NCBI GenBank assembly: GCA_017514665.1
Contig: JAFWIX010000001.1
Coordinates: forward strand, 186,001-250,000
Direction: 5' to 3'
DNA length: 64,000 nucleotides
DNA from: Candidatus Saccharimonadota bacterium
GTDB lineage: Bacteria; Patescibacteriota; Saccharimonadia; Saccharimonadales; Saccharimonadaceae
The notes under the pieces are model-generated. The model saw nothing but the letters and a program-made list of their open reading frames with translations. It was not told the origin of the DNA and did not search any database. How positions within the stretch are numbered: position 1 is the first letter of the stretch; each line of letters starts with the position of its first letter. Below, piece after piece: positions 45,001 to 60,000 of the stretch. The position numbers were made by a program, and so were the translations under genes.

Positions 45001-48000
45001 CAGTGGCTACAATCGCAACGGCGGCTTTTCAGTTAGGTGCTTGCTTGGGTCTTAACAACCCACTCGTTCTCTGTCAATAATGCTATAAAACAGGGAAGGT
45101 GGTTACAATGGGCCACCGAAAAGACCCTTTATTCCAAAATCACATTTTTCTACAACGGATTATTAAAATAAAGCATTTTAGGGTGTTTTTCGCCAGTGTC
45201 ATTTAATGGCTACAAAAATGTCTCATCGCTGTCCTATTACACACACTACCTCACTTTAGATCTAAAAACTCACCTAAAAACTCACAAATTCATAAGCATA
45301 AGCACAAAATCATTAAAAAAGCCCCATTTTACAGGGGTAAATGTGATTGGAAAAAACTCGCAGACACTCCAGTAAATGGAAATATTTGGTACCCGCAGAG
45401 GGATTCGAACCCCCGACACCTTGTTCCGAAGACAAGTGCTCTAATCCACTGAGCTATGCGGGCAACACCTTAATTATATCACAAAACCCTCATCTAGACC
45501 CTACCCAAACTCCACTCATTAGTGTATAATAAGGTTATGCTTACTACCGCAATGTTTAAATGGTGGTATACTGTCGGTTGGAAAACTTTTTTCGACAGCT
45601 TTTTGGAGCGCCTTGGAGCTGTCGCCGATCAATTTTCTATTGGCACGCTTTTAGCAACGCTATTTTACCCTTTCCGTCAAATCGATTCGGGCCACCTAGT
45701 CAATGCTTCCATTAACGAACGTTTTCAGGCTTTTATCGCCCGCACCATTTCGCGCTTTATCGGCGCTGCTGTGCGCCTAGTAGTTGCTGGTGCCGGAATT
45801 CTTACTCTTGCATTGACAGTAATCATTGGTTTTATTGCTAATATTATTTGGCCACTTATCCCGCTCGCTCCCATTGTTTGTGTCGTTTTAGCTATTATGC
45901 AGGTGGTATTTTAGATGGATGCGTCGCAGAATCAAATTATCGACCCCAACCACATTCGCATTAAAGCCGCCAAACTCGGCCATGCTTTTAAGAGTCCAGC
46001 TTTGCGCCTGCTAATGGCATTTCTGATTTTTATTTTGATTTTTGGCGGGTTTGCAATTATTTATTTCACTAAGGTTTCTGCTGGTTGGTTGCTTGTCGCT
46101 TTAGCTCCGCCGCTGATCATGCTGCTTTCTTGGTCTAAGCATGCCCTAATTGATCCGCCTCTCCACGAAGAATGGGGAATCAACGGCCTGCTCGACACCG
46201 AGTGCCTCACACTGATTAATACTGCTCCTACTCCCGCTTCAATTGCTGCCATGATTCCGGCTACCAAGAGTGGTAATTTCTTCCTTTCACGCATGGAATT
46301 ACATCCTGACATCTTCAAGCAAATCGCCGAAGCTCTGGGCAATGATCCAGCGGCCGTTGTCGCCAAGGCTTTAGAGATTCGTCAAAATACCGAATCACCT
46401 TCCGTCACCGGTGCCATTTTTGCTGTTGCGATGATTGAAACTTATCCCGATCACGACAATTTCTTGCATCGTGTCCAACTAGAGCTTACCGATCTTTATC
46501 AAGGAATTGGTTGGTACAACCATATCAATGAATCTATCAAAGCACACGATCGTAAAGTGCGCACCGGCGGCATTGGTCGCGATTTTGCCTTTGGCTTTAC
46601 ACCATTATTGCAGCGTTTTGCTACTAATATTTCCACTGCTACTAGCGTTTACACTTATCTTCCTCGCGGTAGTCGTAGTGAAACCATTGATAAAATGATT
46701 CAAATCTTTTCTAGTGATGGTCGTCAAAACATCGCTTTGGTCGGCCCGCTTGGTAGTGGTCGTACCACGTTGATTTACGCTTTTGCCGAACGCCTGCTTG
46801 ATGCCGAGAGCAACATTCCCTCCAGTCTCAAATTCCGTCAAGTCTTTTTCTTAGATGCCATTTCATTAATCAGCGCCGTTGGCGAACGCGGGGAACTAGA
46901 AACTTTAGTGACTCAACTTATCAACGAAGCCTACAATGCCAAAAACGTCATTCTTTGTCTCGACAACGCACATCTATTCTTTGAAGAGGGCACTGGTTCG
47001 GTCGACATTTCCAACATTCTCTTGCCATATCTCGAAGCCGGCAAGCAGCGCATTATTTTGTCTATGGACGAACAACGCTTCCTTGAAATTTCCAGCAAAA
47101 ACGTAGCTCTTTCCAGCTCACTCAATAAAGTCCTCGTCAAACCTACTGACGAAAAGGACACTATCTTAGTCCTTCAAGATCAGGCACCAATGATTGAATA
47201 CAAAAACCATGTATTTTATACTTATCGTGCGCTCAAAGAAGCTTATCGCTTGAGCCTGCGCTATATGTACGATATCGAAATGCCGGGTCGCGCTATCAAG
47301 CTACTCGAAGCTGCCGCCAACTATGCTGAAAATGGCATAGTCGGCGCCCATACGCTGCAATCTACCATCCAGGAGACTCAAGGTATCAAAGTCGGTGGTA
47401 GTACCGACAACACTAGCAATGAAGAACGTGATAAATTGTTAAATCTCGAAACGCTCATTCACGAACGCATGGTTGATCAAACCGAAGCCGTCGCGGCAGT
47501 TAGCAACGCTTTGCGTCGTGCTGTGGCTGGCGTGCGCAGCGAAGGCCGTCCAATCGGCACCTTCCTCTTCCTCGGCCCTACTGGCGTCGGCAAGACCGAA
47601 CTCGCCAAGGCTATTAGCGAAACTTACTTTGACGGTGAGAAAAACATTATTCGTCTTGATCTTAATGAATTCGTCATGGCTAACGACGTCGCCAAATTGA
47701 TTGCCGACGGTGCCGAAAACGAACTCAGCCTCACCGCGCAAGCCATGAAGCATCCATTCTCTGTCATCTTGCTCGACGAAATTGAAAAAGCTCATCCGCA
47801 AGTGCTCACTACTCTACTACAATTATTAGACGAAGGTGTGTTGCGTGACGAGAAAGGTCACGAAGTCAGCTTCCGCGACACTATCGTAATCGCTACCAGC
47901 AATGCCGGCGCCAACGAAATCCGCGAGCATATTAATGACGGCCAGAACCTTGCCGATTTCAAAGATAAATTAATTGACGAGTTGATCAATAGCAATCAAT

Positions 48001-51000
48001 TTCGCCCTGAATTTCTCAACCGTTTTGATGAAATCTGCCTCTTTAAGCCACTCGGCAAACCCGAGCTCAAGCAAATTCTCGCTCTCATTATCAAATCCGT
48101 CAACAAGACTCTTGAACCGCAAAAAATCACCGTCACTCTCGACGAGGCCGCTTCTGAAATTCTGGTCGAGCATGGCTACGATCCACGCATGGGTGCGCGT
48201 CCGATGCGTCGCATTGTTCAAAAAACTGTCGAAAATATCGTTGCCAAACGTGTCCTCACTGGCGATGTCGCTAGTGGCTCCACGCTCAACATTACCGGCG
48301 CCGAAGTTGCCGCCGAACTCGAAGCCGAATAATTATTTATCTTCCAAATTTTCAATGCCAGGCAGTTCTTTGCCGAGCAAAAATTCTAGTGCCGCGCCAC
48401 CGCCAGTCGACACCAGGGAATATTCAAGTTCTGGAAATTGACTTTGCAAATATCTTACAAACCCAGTTGTATCGCCGCCTAAAATCACTGAATAAATTTC
48501 GGGATTTTCGCCAAGTAACTTTGCCACTACGGTAGATGAAGTGTCAAAAGCCGGGTCTTCTACTTTGCCCAGCGCGCCGTTCCAAATCACAGTTTTAGCT
48601 TCGCTAATTATTTTGGCTATTTCGGCTGTCGCTACTGGGCCAATATCGAGCTTGGCGCCCTCGCCGTCTGTATCAAAATCTTCTGCTACGTAAATTTTTG
48701 CATCTTTAGTTTCATAACCATCAGCAGCAATTTTGCCACCCACTGCAATTTTATCGGCAGTTGGCAAAAACGCTTCAATCAAAGGTTGCTTGTCTTCCAC
48801 TTTGGCGCCGCCAATAATGACTAGCATTGGGTGCTCGGCGCTAGACATTACTTTGCTTAAGCCCACAGCTTCTTTTTCTACTAGCAAACCCGCCACGGCC
48901 GGTATTAAATGCGTAATCGCATCCACAGAAGCATGCGTGCGGTGCACTACGGCAAAGCCATCTTCCACTATCATATCGGCGTGGGCCGAATCGACGATTT
49001 CATGGGCAAAATCTTCGGAATTTTCTTCTTCGCCCGGCCAAAAACGCAAATTTTCTAGCAACAGAATTTCACCTTTTTTCAAATCTTCTATTGCCATTTC
49101 GACTTCTGGTCCACTCACGTCATCCACAAAATCTACTTTTATTCCCAAACCTCTTGCCATCACTTCTGCCACTGGTTTTAGTGACAATTCTGGGACCCTT
49201 TTACCGTCCGGACGCCCCATGTGTGAAACCACGATAATTTTCTTAGCACCTTTTTCTAGCAAATATTTCAAAGTCTCAAAACTCTCCACGATGCGATTGT
49301 CGTCGGTAATTTTACCATCCTCCATCGGCACATTGTAATCTGTCCGCACTAACACAGTCTGGTCTTTTACGTTGATATCGCGAATGGTTTTTTTGTGAAA
49401 CATAAGCCTCCTTTAAATATAACGAATTTGTATAGTATCAGTTCCACCCTTGCGATTTTTACCACCCGAAATAATCACTGCCACGATTTCTTCGTGGCCC
49501 TCCTTTAATTGTAAATAGCCAGAATCTTTAAGTTCTTGCGCTAGCGTCACGCCGTAATCTTCTGTGAAAGGCCTAATAAACGCTGAATTAGCATAATAAA
49601 GCGCCAATTGATTTGCGATTCTCGGATTGCTAGTGACGGTAATAATGGGTAAGTTTGGTCGTCCTGCCGCCACTGCGCGGGCTGTCTCGCCAGTCGCAGT
49701 CTGACAAATTAGTGCATCGGCTTCGATCTGTTCGGCTAATCCCACCGCCGCACTCGCAATCGCATCATAGTTATGGTATTTGCCGACTGGTTCGTGCGCT
49801 ATTGGGCTGACGCGTGAATGATTTTGCGTATACAAAATCACACGCTTCATTTCTTTGACAGTTTCAATTGGATATTCGCCGTTGGCAGTTTCGTCAGACA
49901 ACATCACCGCATCAGCACCTTGAATCACCGCACTTGCCACGTCGCTTACTTCGGCGCGAGTTGGTGCCGGATTATTTATCATCGAATTCATCATTTGTGT
50001 AGCCACGATACATAATTTGGAATGTTCGCGACACAAGGCCACGAGTTTACGTTGGACAATCGGCACTACCTCGGCACCCGCTTCTACCGCCATGTCACCA
50101 CGTGCTACCATGATACCATCAACTGCTTTGACAATGTCTCTTAGCTGCGCGTCCGAACTAATCGCTTGCTTGGTCTCAATCTTAGCGATAATTTTGGCGT
50201 CGGAATCTTTTTCCTTTAAAATCTTGCGCAGATTCTTCACATCATCCGCACTTTGCACAAACGACATCGCAACATAATCAAAATCTTCTTTTACGCCATA
50301 ATCGATTTCTGCTAGATCCTTTTCAGTCAGAATATCGCCCGCAAAATCGGTATCGGGTAGATTAAGACCTTTATTACTCATCAGCGCACCATCATTTTCA
50401 ATTTCAATTTTGATCGCAGTATCAGAAGGGATTTCAATGATTTTTGCCTGGATCGTACCGTCCGCCAAAAATACTGGTTGCCCCACCTCGACTTTTTGCG
50501 CCAGGTTATATTTTACTGGCAAAATCTTACCGCCGCTATGTTCTTTTAATTTATAATCAAGCGTCAATTTATCGCCAGTCTTTACATCCAAATGATTATT
50601 TTTCAAAGCGCCCAGGCGAATCTTGGGCCCAGGTAAATCTAACACCGTCGCCACTGAGCGACCCTTTAACTTGGCTGCTTCGCGCACCCATTTGAGCTGC
50701 CTAGAACGTTCTTCGTCGTCGCCGTGCGAACAATTAAACCTACAGCCATTGGCTCCCGCCATGATTAGCTCGGTGATTTTTTCCTTGCTATCTACTGACG
50801 GCCCCACTGTGGCTAGAATTTTGGTACGCTTAAACAGCTTGCTCATATCTCTATTTTACCATAATTTTTATGTTAAAATAGAGATATGGCAGATTTTAGT
50901 GCACGCGCCAAACTACGTGCTTATAAGCGAACGCATAAGCGCACGCGCAAAATGGAAAGTTCACAAAAAATTGTTTTGTGTTTAATGATTACATCGTCTA

Positions 51001-54000
51001 TTTTGGTAATATTTGCACTGATTGTTTTTGCCTATTTTTATTCTGATACTATTGTCAAAAATCGTCTCAGCATGCTAGCCAAAGTATATTATGAAGATTA
51101 TTACTACAACAACCTCACCAACAACGACACCAAGACCAACGTGCTAGAATCATATGCAGAAAACGGTTTGCCAATGGTTCGGCTCAATCAGCTTTTGTCC
51201 TTTGATAATCACAAATATGCCGAGTTTGAAAGTGACTTTGTTAACAGTCGCTATACTTGTGATCTTAATAATACGTCAATCAAATATTATCCAGTGGCGC
51301 CTTATGGTCCACAAGATTACAACGTCAAATACACTTACGCTTGTTCGCACATCAAAAACTAAAATAAATATCTCCGAATTTTGCGCTTTCATTTATGCCG
51401 CCTTTGTTAAAAAAAGTTTTACTAAATAAGGTCATTAGTATACATGTCAAAAGCGGCATAATGAAAGTACAAACACCACACTCGACGATGTTATGCTATT
51501 AATATATCATACTTTTGGTTAAAATGTAAGATTTTTGTAATAAACATAAGTATGATATAATAACCATATGAACAAGTTCATGGTCACAAGTTCTGTTCTC
51601 ATACTTACCTTTTTGGTAAGTATTTTTTCTAGTGCTGTCTATGCCACACAGGATAGTACAGATACCGAAGCTTCCCTCGAAGTAGATTCAATCATCAACA
51701 TCTCTGCTCCTAGTACGGTTACCCTCAACTGTACTCCAGGCTATACTAATGCCGCAGCCGAGCTTTGCACTAACACTGCTAGTGTCAATGTTACTACTAA
51801 TAATATTACTGGTTATACTCTACAACTAAATGCTACTTCTGGCTCTTCTAATTCTCTCACTAACACTGCTGTTTCTCCTAGTGCTACCATCCCTACATTA
51901 AGCCAAGCCTATACTTCAGCTAACTTTCCTACTAACTATTGGGGCTACACTGGTGGTCTAGATAAATCCAGTGAATCTGGTGGTTATAACTGTTCTACTA
52001 ACTATTGTCCTATTCTAGCTTATCAATCTAATGATTCTAACTATGCTCCTAATCATGTTATTAAAGTTACTGATGCTCCCGCTACCACTTCAGCTACTAC
52101 TATCACCTTTGCTGGCAAAGTCAATATTGATAAGCCTTCTGGGACTTACACTACTTCTGTGACGTTTACGGCGGTGACTAATTATGTGCCAGGACCAATT
52201 TCTAACGGCATGAATATGCAAGACATCGGCTCAGCATCTTGCGCTCTTACCCCACTTTATTCTGAATCCAACACTACCTATACTGTAGTAGACGCGCGCG
52301 ACAACGAAGAATACATGATAGCTAAACTCGCCGATGGCAACTGTTGGATGTTAGATAATCTTCGTTTGGACATCACTGATTCTACCGTTTTAAATTCTCT
52401 CACTACTTCTAATACCAACGCAGACGTTGCCTCTCTTACTTCTCTAAAATCCGGCAATCGCGCTGCTGGTGCTAGATACGCTAGTAGTGGTTTTGAAATA
52501 TGGGATTATAGTCACAATACAAACGCATTTAACCGAGCCAAGGCCAATGCAGGCTTCAAAGACACTACCACCACCAGCTACGGTATTGGTAGTGGTAAAA
52601 TCGGTGTCTATTACAATTACTGCGCCGCTTCTGCCGGTAATTATTGTTATGACGAAAGTGCCGACGTAGATGAACCTAATACTCTTCAAGACGCCCAGTA
52701 TGACATCTGTCCTAAGAGTTGGCGTTTGCCTACCTCTACCAGCAATGGCGAATTCCAAGCCCTTTACACCGCTTACTCCTCCGATGCTACCACCTTCAGA
52801 AATGCCTTATCTACGCCGTTCTCTGGCGACTTCACTAATGGTGGAGTGTATGGTAGGGGGGAATATGGCTACTTCTGGTCTTCTACCTGGAGCACTACTA
52901 ATAAGGCGTACCGCCTGCTCGTCTATTCCACCCAGGACAGCCCATCCTATAGCGGCAGTCGCGATCGCGGCTCCGCAATTAGGTGCTTAGTACGCGACCA
53001 GTAGGGAAAAATATGCAACAAAAAATGAGCCAAATGGCTCAAATTCTGATTCAATGGTGACCTCTGCGGGAGTCGAACCCGCGTTGACGGGATGAAAACC
53101 CGCAGTACTAACCGTTATACTAAGAGGCCGGATAGGTTTATTTTAACACATTCTATTAACTAGTACAAGATTAAATCACGCGGCTGATTTCATCTAGCGT
53201 GGTGTCACCACGCAAGGCCGCCAGCACGCCTTTTTGCTCTAGCGTCAACATACCATGTTCGCGTGCTACTTTTTCTATAGCATTAGTATTAATCTCTCGT
53301 ACATCGCCACGAATAAACGACTGAATATCTTCAGAAACTACCAATTGTTCCATAATTACCGTCCTACCCGAATAACCAAAGGGTGTCTCGGCACTTTTTA
53401 CTGGCTTGTATAATTTGAAATCGTTCAAATCAACGCCACCAGTCAATTCAGCAACGTTTTCTACTCCATCCAACACTTCACGCACGTAATTACGCGTAGC
53501 TTCATCTGGTTCGTAAGGTTCTTTGTTGTCGGCAAGCTTGCGCACCAAGCGCTGTGCCACTACTAACCTAATTGAACTTGAGAAAATTGGGTTGGTGCCA
53601 ATCATATCAATCATCCTTGAAAATGCCGCCGAGGTAGAATTGGCGTGGAATGACGAAAGTACTAAGTGACCAGTAATCGAAGCTTGAATTGCCGTCCTGG
53701 CGGTATCCGAATCGCGCACCTCGCCCACCATTACTACGTCAGGATCAAGACGCAATACCGAGCGCAAACCTTCAGCAAACGAACCACCGCGTCCGGTATT
53801 AATCGGAATCTGTGAAATACCGGTGATACCATATTCAATTGGATCTTCCAGAGTGATAATCTTGCGGTCGGTCGTGTTCAAAGCGTTTAGCATCGAGTAT
53901 AGTGTAGTCGATTTACCAGAACCAGTTGGGCCTACCATCAACACTAAACCACGTGGATGTGAAATCACTTCATTGATCTCAGCGCGTTCTTCTTCAGTCA

Positions 54001-57000
54001 GACCAAGCAAATCCAAATTTAATAAAGTTTCATCAAAGTTAAATAGACGCAACACTGCGTCTTGGCCATACATCGTCGGAATCGTTTCTACACGAATATT
54101 TAACAAGTGCGAAGATTTACCGTCGGCACTATAGACGTCCTTTTGCATGTGTCCAGATTGTGGTGTGTTGGCAGCACTTGATAAATTGGTGCGCGACGAA
54201 AGCTCACCCATCAAAATACGATAACGATCGCGATCCAAATTTGCTACCGGGTGCAAAATGCCGTCCACGCGCATCCTGACGCGAATTTCGTGGCGCATGT
54301 TTTCAATATGAATATCTGAAGCTCCCAATTTGTCGGCTTGGTCAATCAAAAAATCAAAGACCTTGTCAGACGATACTGAATTTAAGATTTGGCTAACTTC
54401 GTCAATCGTCTTACTATCACCTTCAGAGGCGATTTTAATATCATCATACTTAATTTCTTTGGGTGGGTCATAACGCAACATAAATACCCGATAGGCCGAA
54501 TCAGATACCAAGAAAAATTCTACTTTGTCACCTTCATCGTTGTATTTTTTGCGTAGTTCTGCCACGGTGCTTTTGGGTGTGTGGCTAGTAATCAAAAATT
54601 GAAAAGGACGCTCATCGCCACCATCATCTAGCGGCACGATATAATCTTTGTGCATACGCTCTACGTCAAGTACATCTGGTACTAGTTCGATGTCAGACTC
54701 AAAACTGCGGGTGTCCAAATAGGGAAGACCCAAAATAGAAGCCCGCTTTTTGGTGGCCTGCTCTTCATTTTCACGACGCTTTTGCTGTAACGTTTGTTCG
54801 TCCATCACATTAATTATAGCATAAGAATTATAAAAAAATCGCACAATTTAAAATTCTTATGCTATAATAGAATGTATGAGCACCCCGTCTCGTTCAGTTT
54901 GGTCGGGCCGGCCTTCTAGGCCGCAATCCGGCGCGCGTGCTGCCGCCGGCTCTTCTGCTATGCCAAATATTCCTACCAATACCACTCAGCCAGTTGCGGA
55001 CAATACTCCTGATATGCCAAACATTCCCGCTGCATCTGCTCAGACAACTACTCCGACTCCGCCAACTGCTCCAGCCTCACCGGCCTCAGTACCACCAGCG
55101 CCAGCGCCAGCGCCAACTCCCGCTAAGGAGCCCGTCCACATACCTTCTGGCGATATTATTTTGCCTTCGTCTTCTGATTCCAATGCGAAAAATAACAAAA
55201 CACCCATCCTCATTGGCGCCATCATTGCTGCCGGCGTGACCATTATTGCTGTTTTGATAATATCGATGACTGGTGTTTTTCGCAATTCTTCTCCTAGTGC
55301 GGCTACCGACGCCAAGGGCAAATTTAATGTTTATGCCAACTACTTATTGTTTGGCAAGGAGTCGGCAGACGAGATTCCAGATTACAATCAAGAGACGGCG
55401 TACACTTTTGACGACGTTTTTAGCCAAATAAAAAATCCGTACGACGATTCCGAGACGACAGAAACCGTCGACACGGAGGGCAATCTACAATATATAAATA
55501 AACTCAAAGCTTTCTTCGATGATTTTTATAGCACCTATAACACAGAAGCTTCAGACACAGAAGACGTCGACGAATACAAAGAATCCGTTGATCTTATTCA
55601 CGCCTATGTAAACTTCACTCCGCCCTCAGATGAAGAGATTCTGTCAAACTCCGATGGCTCTGATTTTAAAAAGTTTTATCAAGCCTTTTACGACCTTGAT
55701 TCTGAAGCTGGCAAAAATTACGGCGATTATGGGGTAAAATCTGCTGAAGCGATAGTAAATCTTGCAAAAATTTACGAAGAAGCGGGCTGTGATTTCAACC
55801 AAGAGACTGAAGCTGCACTCACTTGCTTAGAAAATGCTGATATTTCAGAAGAGTCAGTCACCAAACTAGACGAAATCGACGCAACTCTTTTGGAGGCCGA
55901 ATCGGAGATGACCACGATCGTTGAGGATTCTGCAGATAGTCTTATAGATCAATGTTGGAGTGTCAAAGATGGGATACTTTAATTTCAAGAAAAAAGGTTT
56001 TTTGTCGGTCGCCGTGCTGATGAGCTTTTTCGCTTTCATCATGACAGGCATCATTTTTACCAGCGAGGCCCACGCAGTTTCTTCATGCAAAAATTGTAAG
56101 TGCGCGCAGTTAGTTTTTGACGTTACCGAAACAAAGAAAAAAGGAAACAACAAAACCCAGACCTCAAAATACGTAGCTTACAGTAATGCATATTGCGCCC
56201 CAGTAGAAAACGGTAAAATTACAGGTAAATTTGTATTGTCTAGAATTGAGCTCATAGAAGAAGGCGTCGACAAGAAAAACACTGACGTCAAAAAGAGGAA
56301 AAACTGGGCCAACGGAGCGCTTGAAGAAAAATCGACTAAAGACGGAATCACAATAACTCTATTTAACGTAAGCAAAAAAGGCAACGGCAAGACTTCAAAA
56401 TCAAAAAGCTCTTCTTATAGCGCCAAAACAACAGGTCAAAAATGGGATGATTTTTATGCAGGCTTTGGTAAGGGGTTGACTTCTGCCACATATAATCAGA
56501 GCAACACAACTACAGTATACAAATTCTCGAAAACCCTTTCTGGCGCGACCGATGCAAATGGCGGTCTCACAATGGAGGCAAATACCGATGACCCCAATGA
56601 TCCTAACAACGCTGGTAGTAGTGCCACCGGTGATGACGCCGACCCATGTTACACTGGCGCTGGCGCGCTTGGTCATATCATTTGTCCACTACTCAAGAAT
56701 TTTGGTTCATTCGCTGATTCGGCCTATGTCAATTTGATTCAGCCAATATTAATCATCGAACCAGAACTAATCGGCGATAGTAGCAGCGGCACCTTCCAGG
56801 GTTGGCAGATGTTCCAGAATTTTGCCAACATTGCTTTCATTATCATGCTATTAGTAGTTGTACTTTCTCAGGTTACTGGTATCGGCATTACCAACTATGG
56901 TATTAAAAAGATTTTACCTAAGCTTGTCGTTGCTGTTCTTCTGATTAATCTTTCATACATCATCTGTCAATTAGCGGTAGACTTGTCCAACGTACTTGGC

Positions 57001-60000
57001 GTAGGCCTCAAGAGTATGATGGACGGGCTCACCGAACAAATTCAAACAGGCATCACGGCAAACAAGATAGAATTTAATGAACAGTATCGATCAGATAGCA
57101 TTAAAATTATTGACGCCAGCAGCTTAGTCTCCCTTGCCCTTCTTGCAGGTATTATTGGCGGCGCAGGCGTCATACTCGGACAAGGTATGGCGGTGATTTT
57201 GCCGCTCTTGCTTGCTGCTATCGCTATAGTTATTGGCATTATGTTCTTCTTTGTTCTTCTTGCTATTCGCAAGGCCGGTGTAGTTTTGTTAGTAGTTCTA
57301 TCACCTTTAGCCTTTGCTTGTTATATGCTTCCCAACACCAAAAAACTATTTGACCGTTGGTTCAAGGCCTTTAGTGGGCTATTGTTGCTGTTCCCGATTT
57401 GCGGTCTGATTATTGGTGGTGGCGATTTTGTCTCTTCGATCTTGTTGTCCACCAATCAGAACGGAGATGGTTTTATTGATTTCTTCTTTGCGCTCGTCGC
57501 TATGGTTATTGGCATTGTGCCTGTCTTCTTTATTCCTCTACTCCTCAAGAGTTCTATGGCTGCACTTGGCAATGTCGGTGCCAGGCTCGGCGGCATGACT
57601 AGCAGATTAAGCAGAGGTAGCAGAGGCAGGGTCGACAAAGCTGTGAGAAACTCAGATCGCTATCAGGGCTGGGAGCGTAATAATGCTATGCGCCGCGCCC
57701 AAAGAATTAGCGATAGATACAAAAATCGTTCAGATCGCTTAGCTCGTCGCGGCAAGACTCTCAATGATTCCCAAATGCGTCGCTATGCTCGTTACAACCA
57801 GGCGATAGCAAAAGATTTTGATGAGAATCTAGCAGCCCGCGAAAGTATTATTACTAACGACCAAGCATTGAATAGTGACATAGGAGCATTACGAGAAAAA
57901 CTGACAGACGCTATCCTTAATGATGATGATCTAGGCATTCGTGCTTACCAAAATGTCCTGTCTAAAAAGGGCGAAGATGGTCGCGAGGCTGTTCATCAAG
58001 CTATGAAAAAAGCTGAAGAGAAAGCTAAGGAAGAATACAAAAACAAGCGTAGATCTACAAATCACATTAGTGATGCGGCCGCTATGACTTATTCAGCCAA
58101 TCTCATGAACAACTGGGCTACTGATTATATGAATAGCAACCGTTCTACCTTTGATTATGCTAAGACAAATCAAAATATTGGCGCATATGAGAGAGACGAG
58201 AAAACTGGCGAGATCAAAATTGACGAAGAAACTGGTCAGCCTAAAACCGTAACCCGAACTACTATGGAGGAGAAAGAAGCTATATCTGCTCAAAGTCTCA
58301 AAGCTACCAATTTGCCTAGCACCGACGAGGGAGAGCTCAAGCGCTATGAAGCCAAGCTTAAAGCTGGTAGCTTTAGCACAGACGATGTCAGAGCCCTACA
58401 TGAAGCTGCTAGTCAAGCTTTGAATAATGATACCATCAAGGGCAATCTCAAAGAAAAGCAACGCAAGCTTGTTGAGAGCATTCGTGACTTATCTAGCGCG
58501 GCACCACCACCTTCTTAGAATCCTTTAGCGGGCGATAGCGACCCACTCTACTAATTCCCATTTTTGTGTTATAATAGACACATAAATTAACATTTAGTTT
58601 CGTGAATTTATGATGATAAGTTTATTCTCTTAAATCACCAAAGTGTTTTACGAAAATAAGCTTATCATAAAACTTGCGAATCTTAGAAAGGTTTTTTATG
58701 GATATCATCAATCCCAGTGGTGCCAAAGTCACCAAAGTCACTACCAATTTTTGTGGTCGCGAACTCACGCTCGAAATCAATCGTGTGGGGTTTCGTAGTA
58801 CCAGCAGCGTGCTCGTTACTTATGGCGATACCGTCGTGCTCGGTTCGGTTGTAGTCGGCACTAAGCCGGTCGTTCAAGATTTCTTCCCACTTTCAGTAGA
58901 ATACGAAGAAAAATATTACGCCGCTGGCAAGATTAGTAGTTCCCGTTTTATCAAACGTGAAGGTAAGCCATCCGACAACGCCGTACTTGTGGGTCGTCTA
59001 ATTGATCGCCCCATTCGTCCTCTCTTTCCTAAGGGTTATCGCCAAGAAATTCAGGTTGTTACCACCGTACTCTCTATGGATCCTAACTTCCGTCCTGATG
59101 TCATTGCGATGATTGCTGCTTCATCGGCACTTATGAATGCCGGTGTACCATTTGACGGTCCAGTCGCTGGTGTACGCATCGGTCAAATCAACGGCGAATT
59201 TAAGGCTTTCTTGAACCCAGAAGAACGTGAAGCTTCGCCACTCGATCTCGTAGTTGCTTGTAAAGACGGCAAAATCATGATGGTTGAAGCCGGTGCCAAA
59301 GAAGTGCCCGAAGCCACCATCATTGACGCCATGCGTTGGGCGGTTGAAAATGTTCAACCAGCTCTTGATTTACAGCGTGAGCTTAAGAGCCATGTCGATG
59401 TGCCAGAACGCGAATACGAACTCGTGCTTCCTGATGACGAAATCAAACAAAAAGTCCTCAACTGGACTAGCGGTAAATTTGGCGATAAGGTTCGTGGCAA
59501 CGTCATGGAACGCGCTCAAATCCTCGACGACATCAAATACGCCATGCACGATGAATTTGCCCTTGAACTCGGTCAAGGCGAAACCGACAACGAAAAAGTC
59601 GCCTGGTATGACGATAATCTACGTGATCAGTACGACCAAGCTTTTGAATTGGCCGTCCACGCTGAAGTTCGTCGTGGTATTCTCGAAGATGGTGTGCGCC
59701 CTGACGGTCGCAAACTCGACGAGGTTCGTCCACTTTCATCCCAAGTTGGTATTTTGCCACGCACTCACGGTTCGTCACTCTTTACTCGCGGCGTCACGCA
59801 GGCTATGAATATTGTCACGCTCGCGCCACTTTCGTTTGCGCAGTTGGTTGATACCATGGAAGTTACTGACGGCAAGCGTCGCTACATGCATCATTACAAC
59901 GCGCCACCTTATACCGTAGGTGAACCAGGCCGCATCGGCTCGCCAGGTCGTCGTGAGATTGGTCACGGCTATCTCGCCGAACGCGCGCTTATCCCCGTAC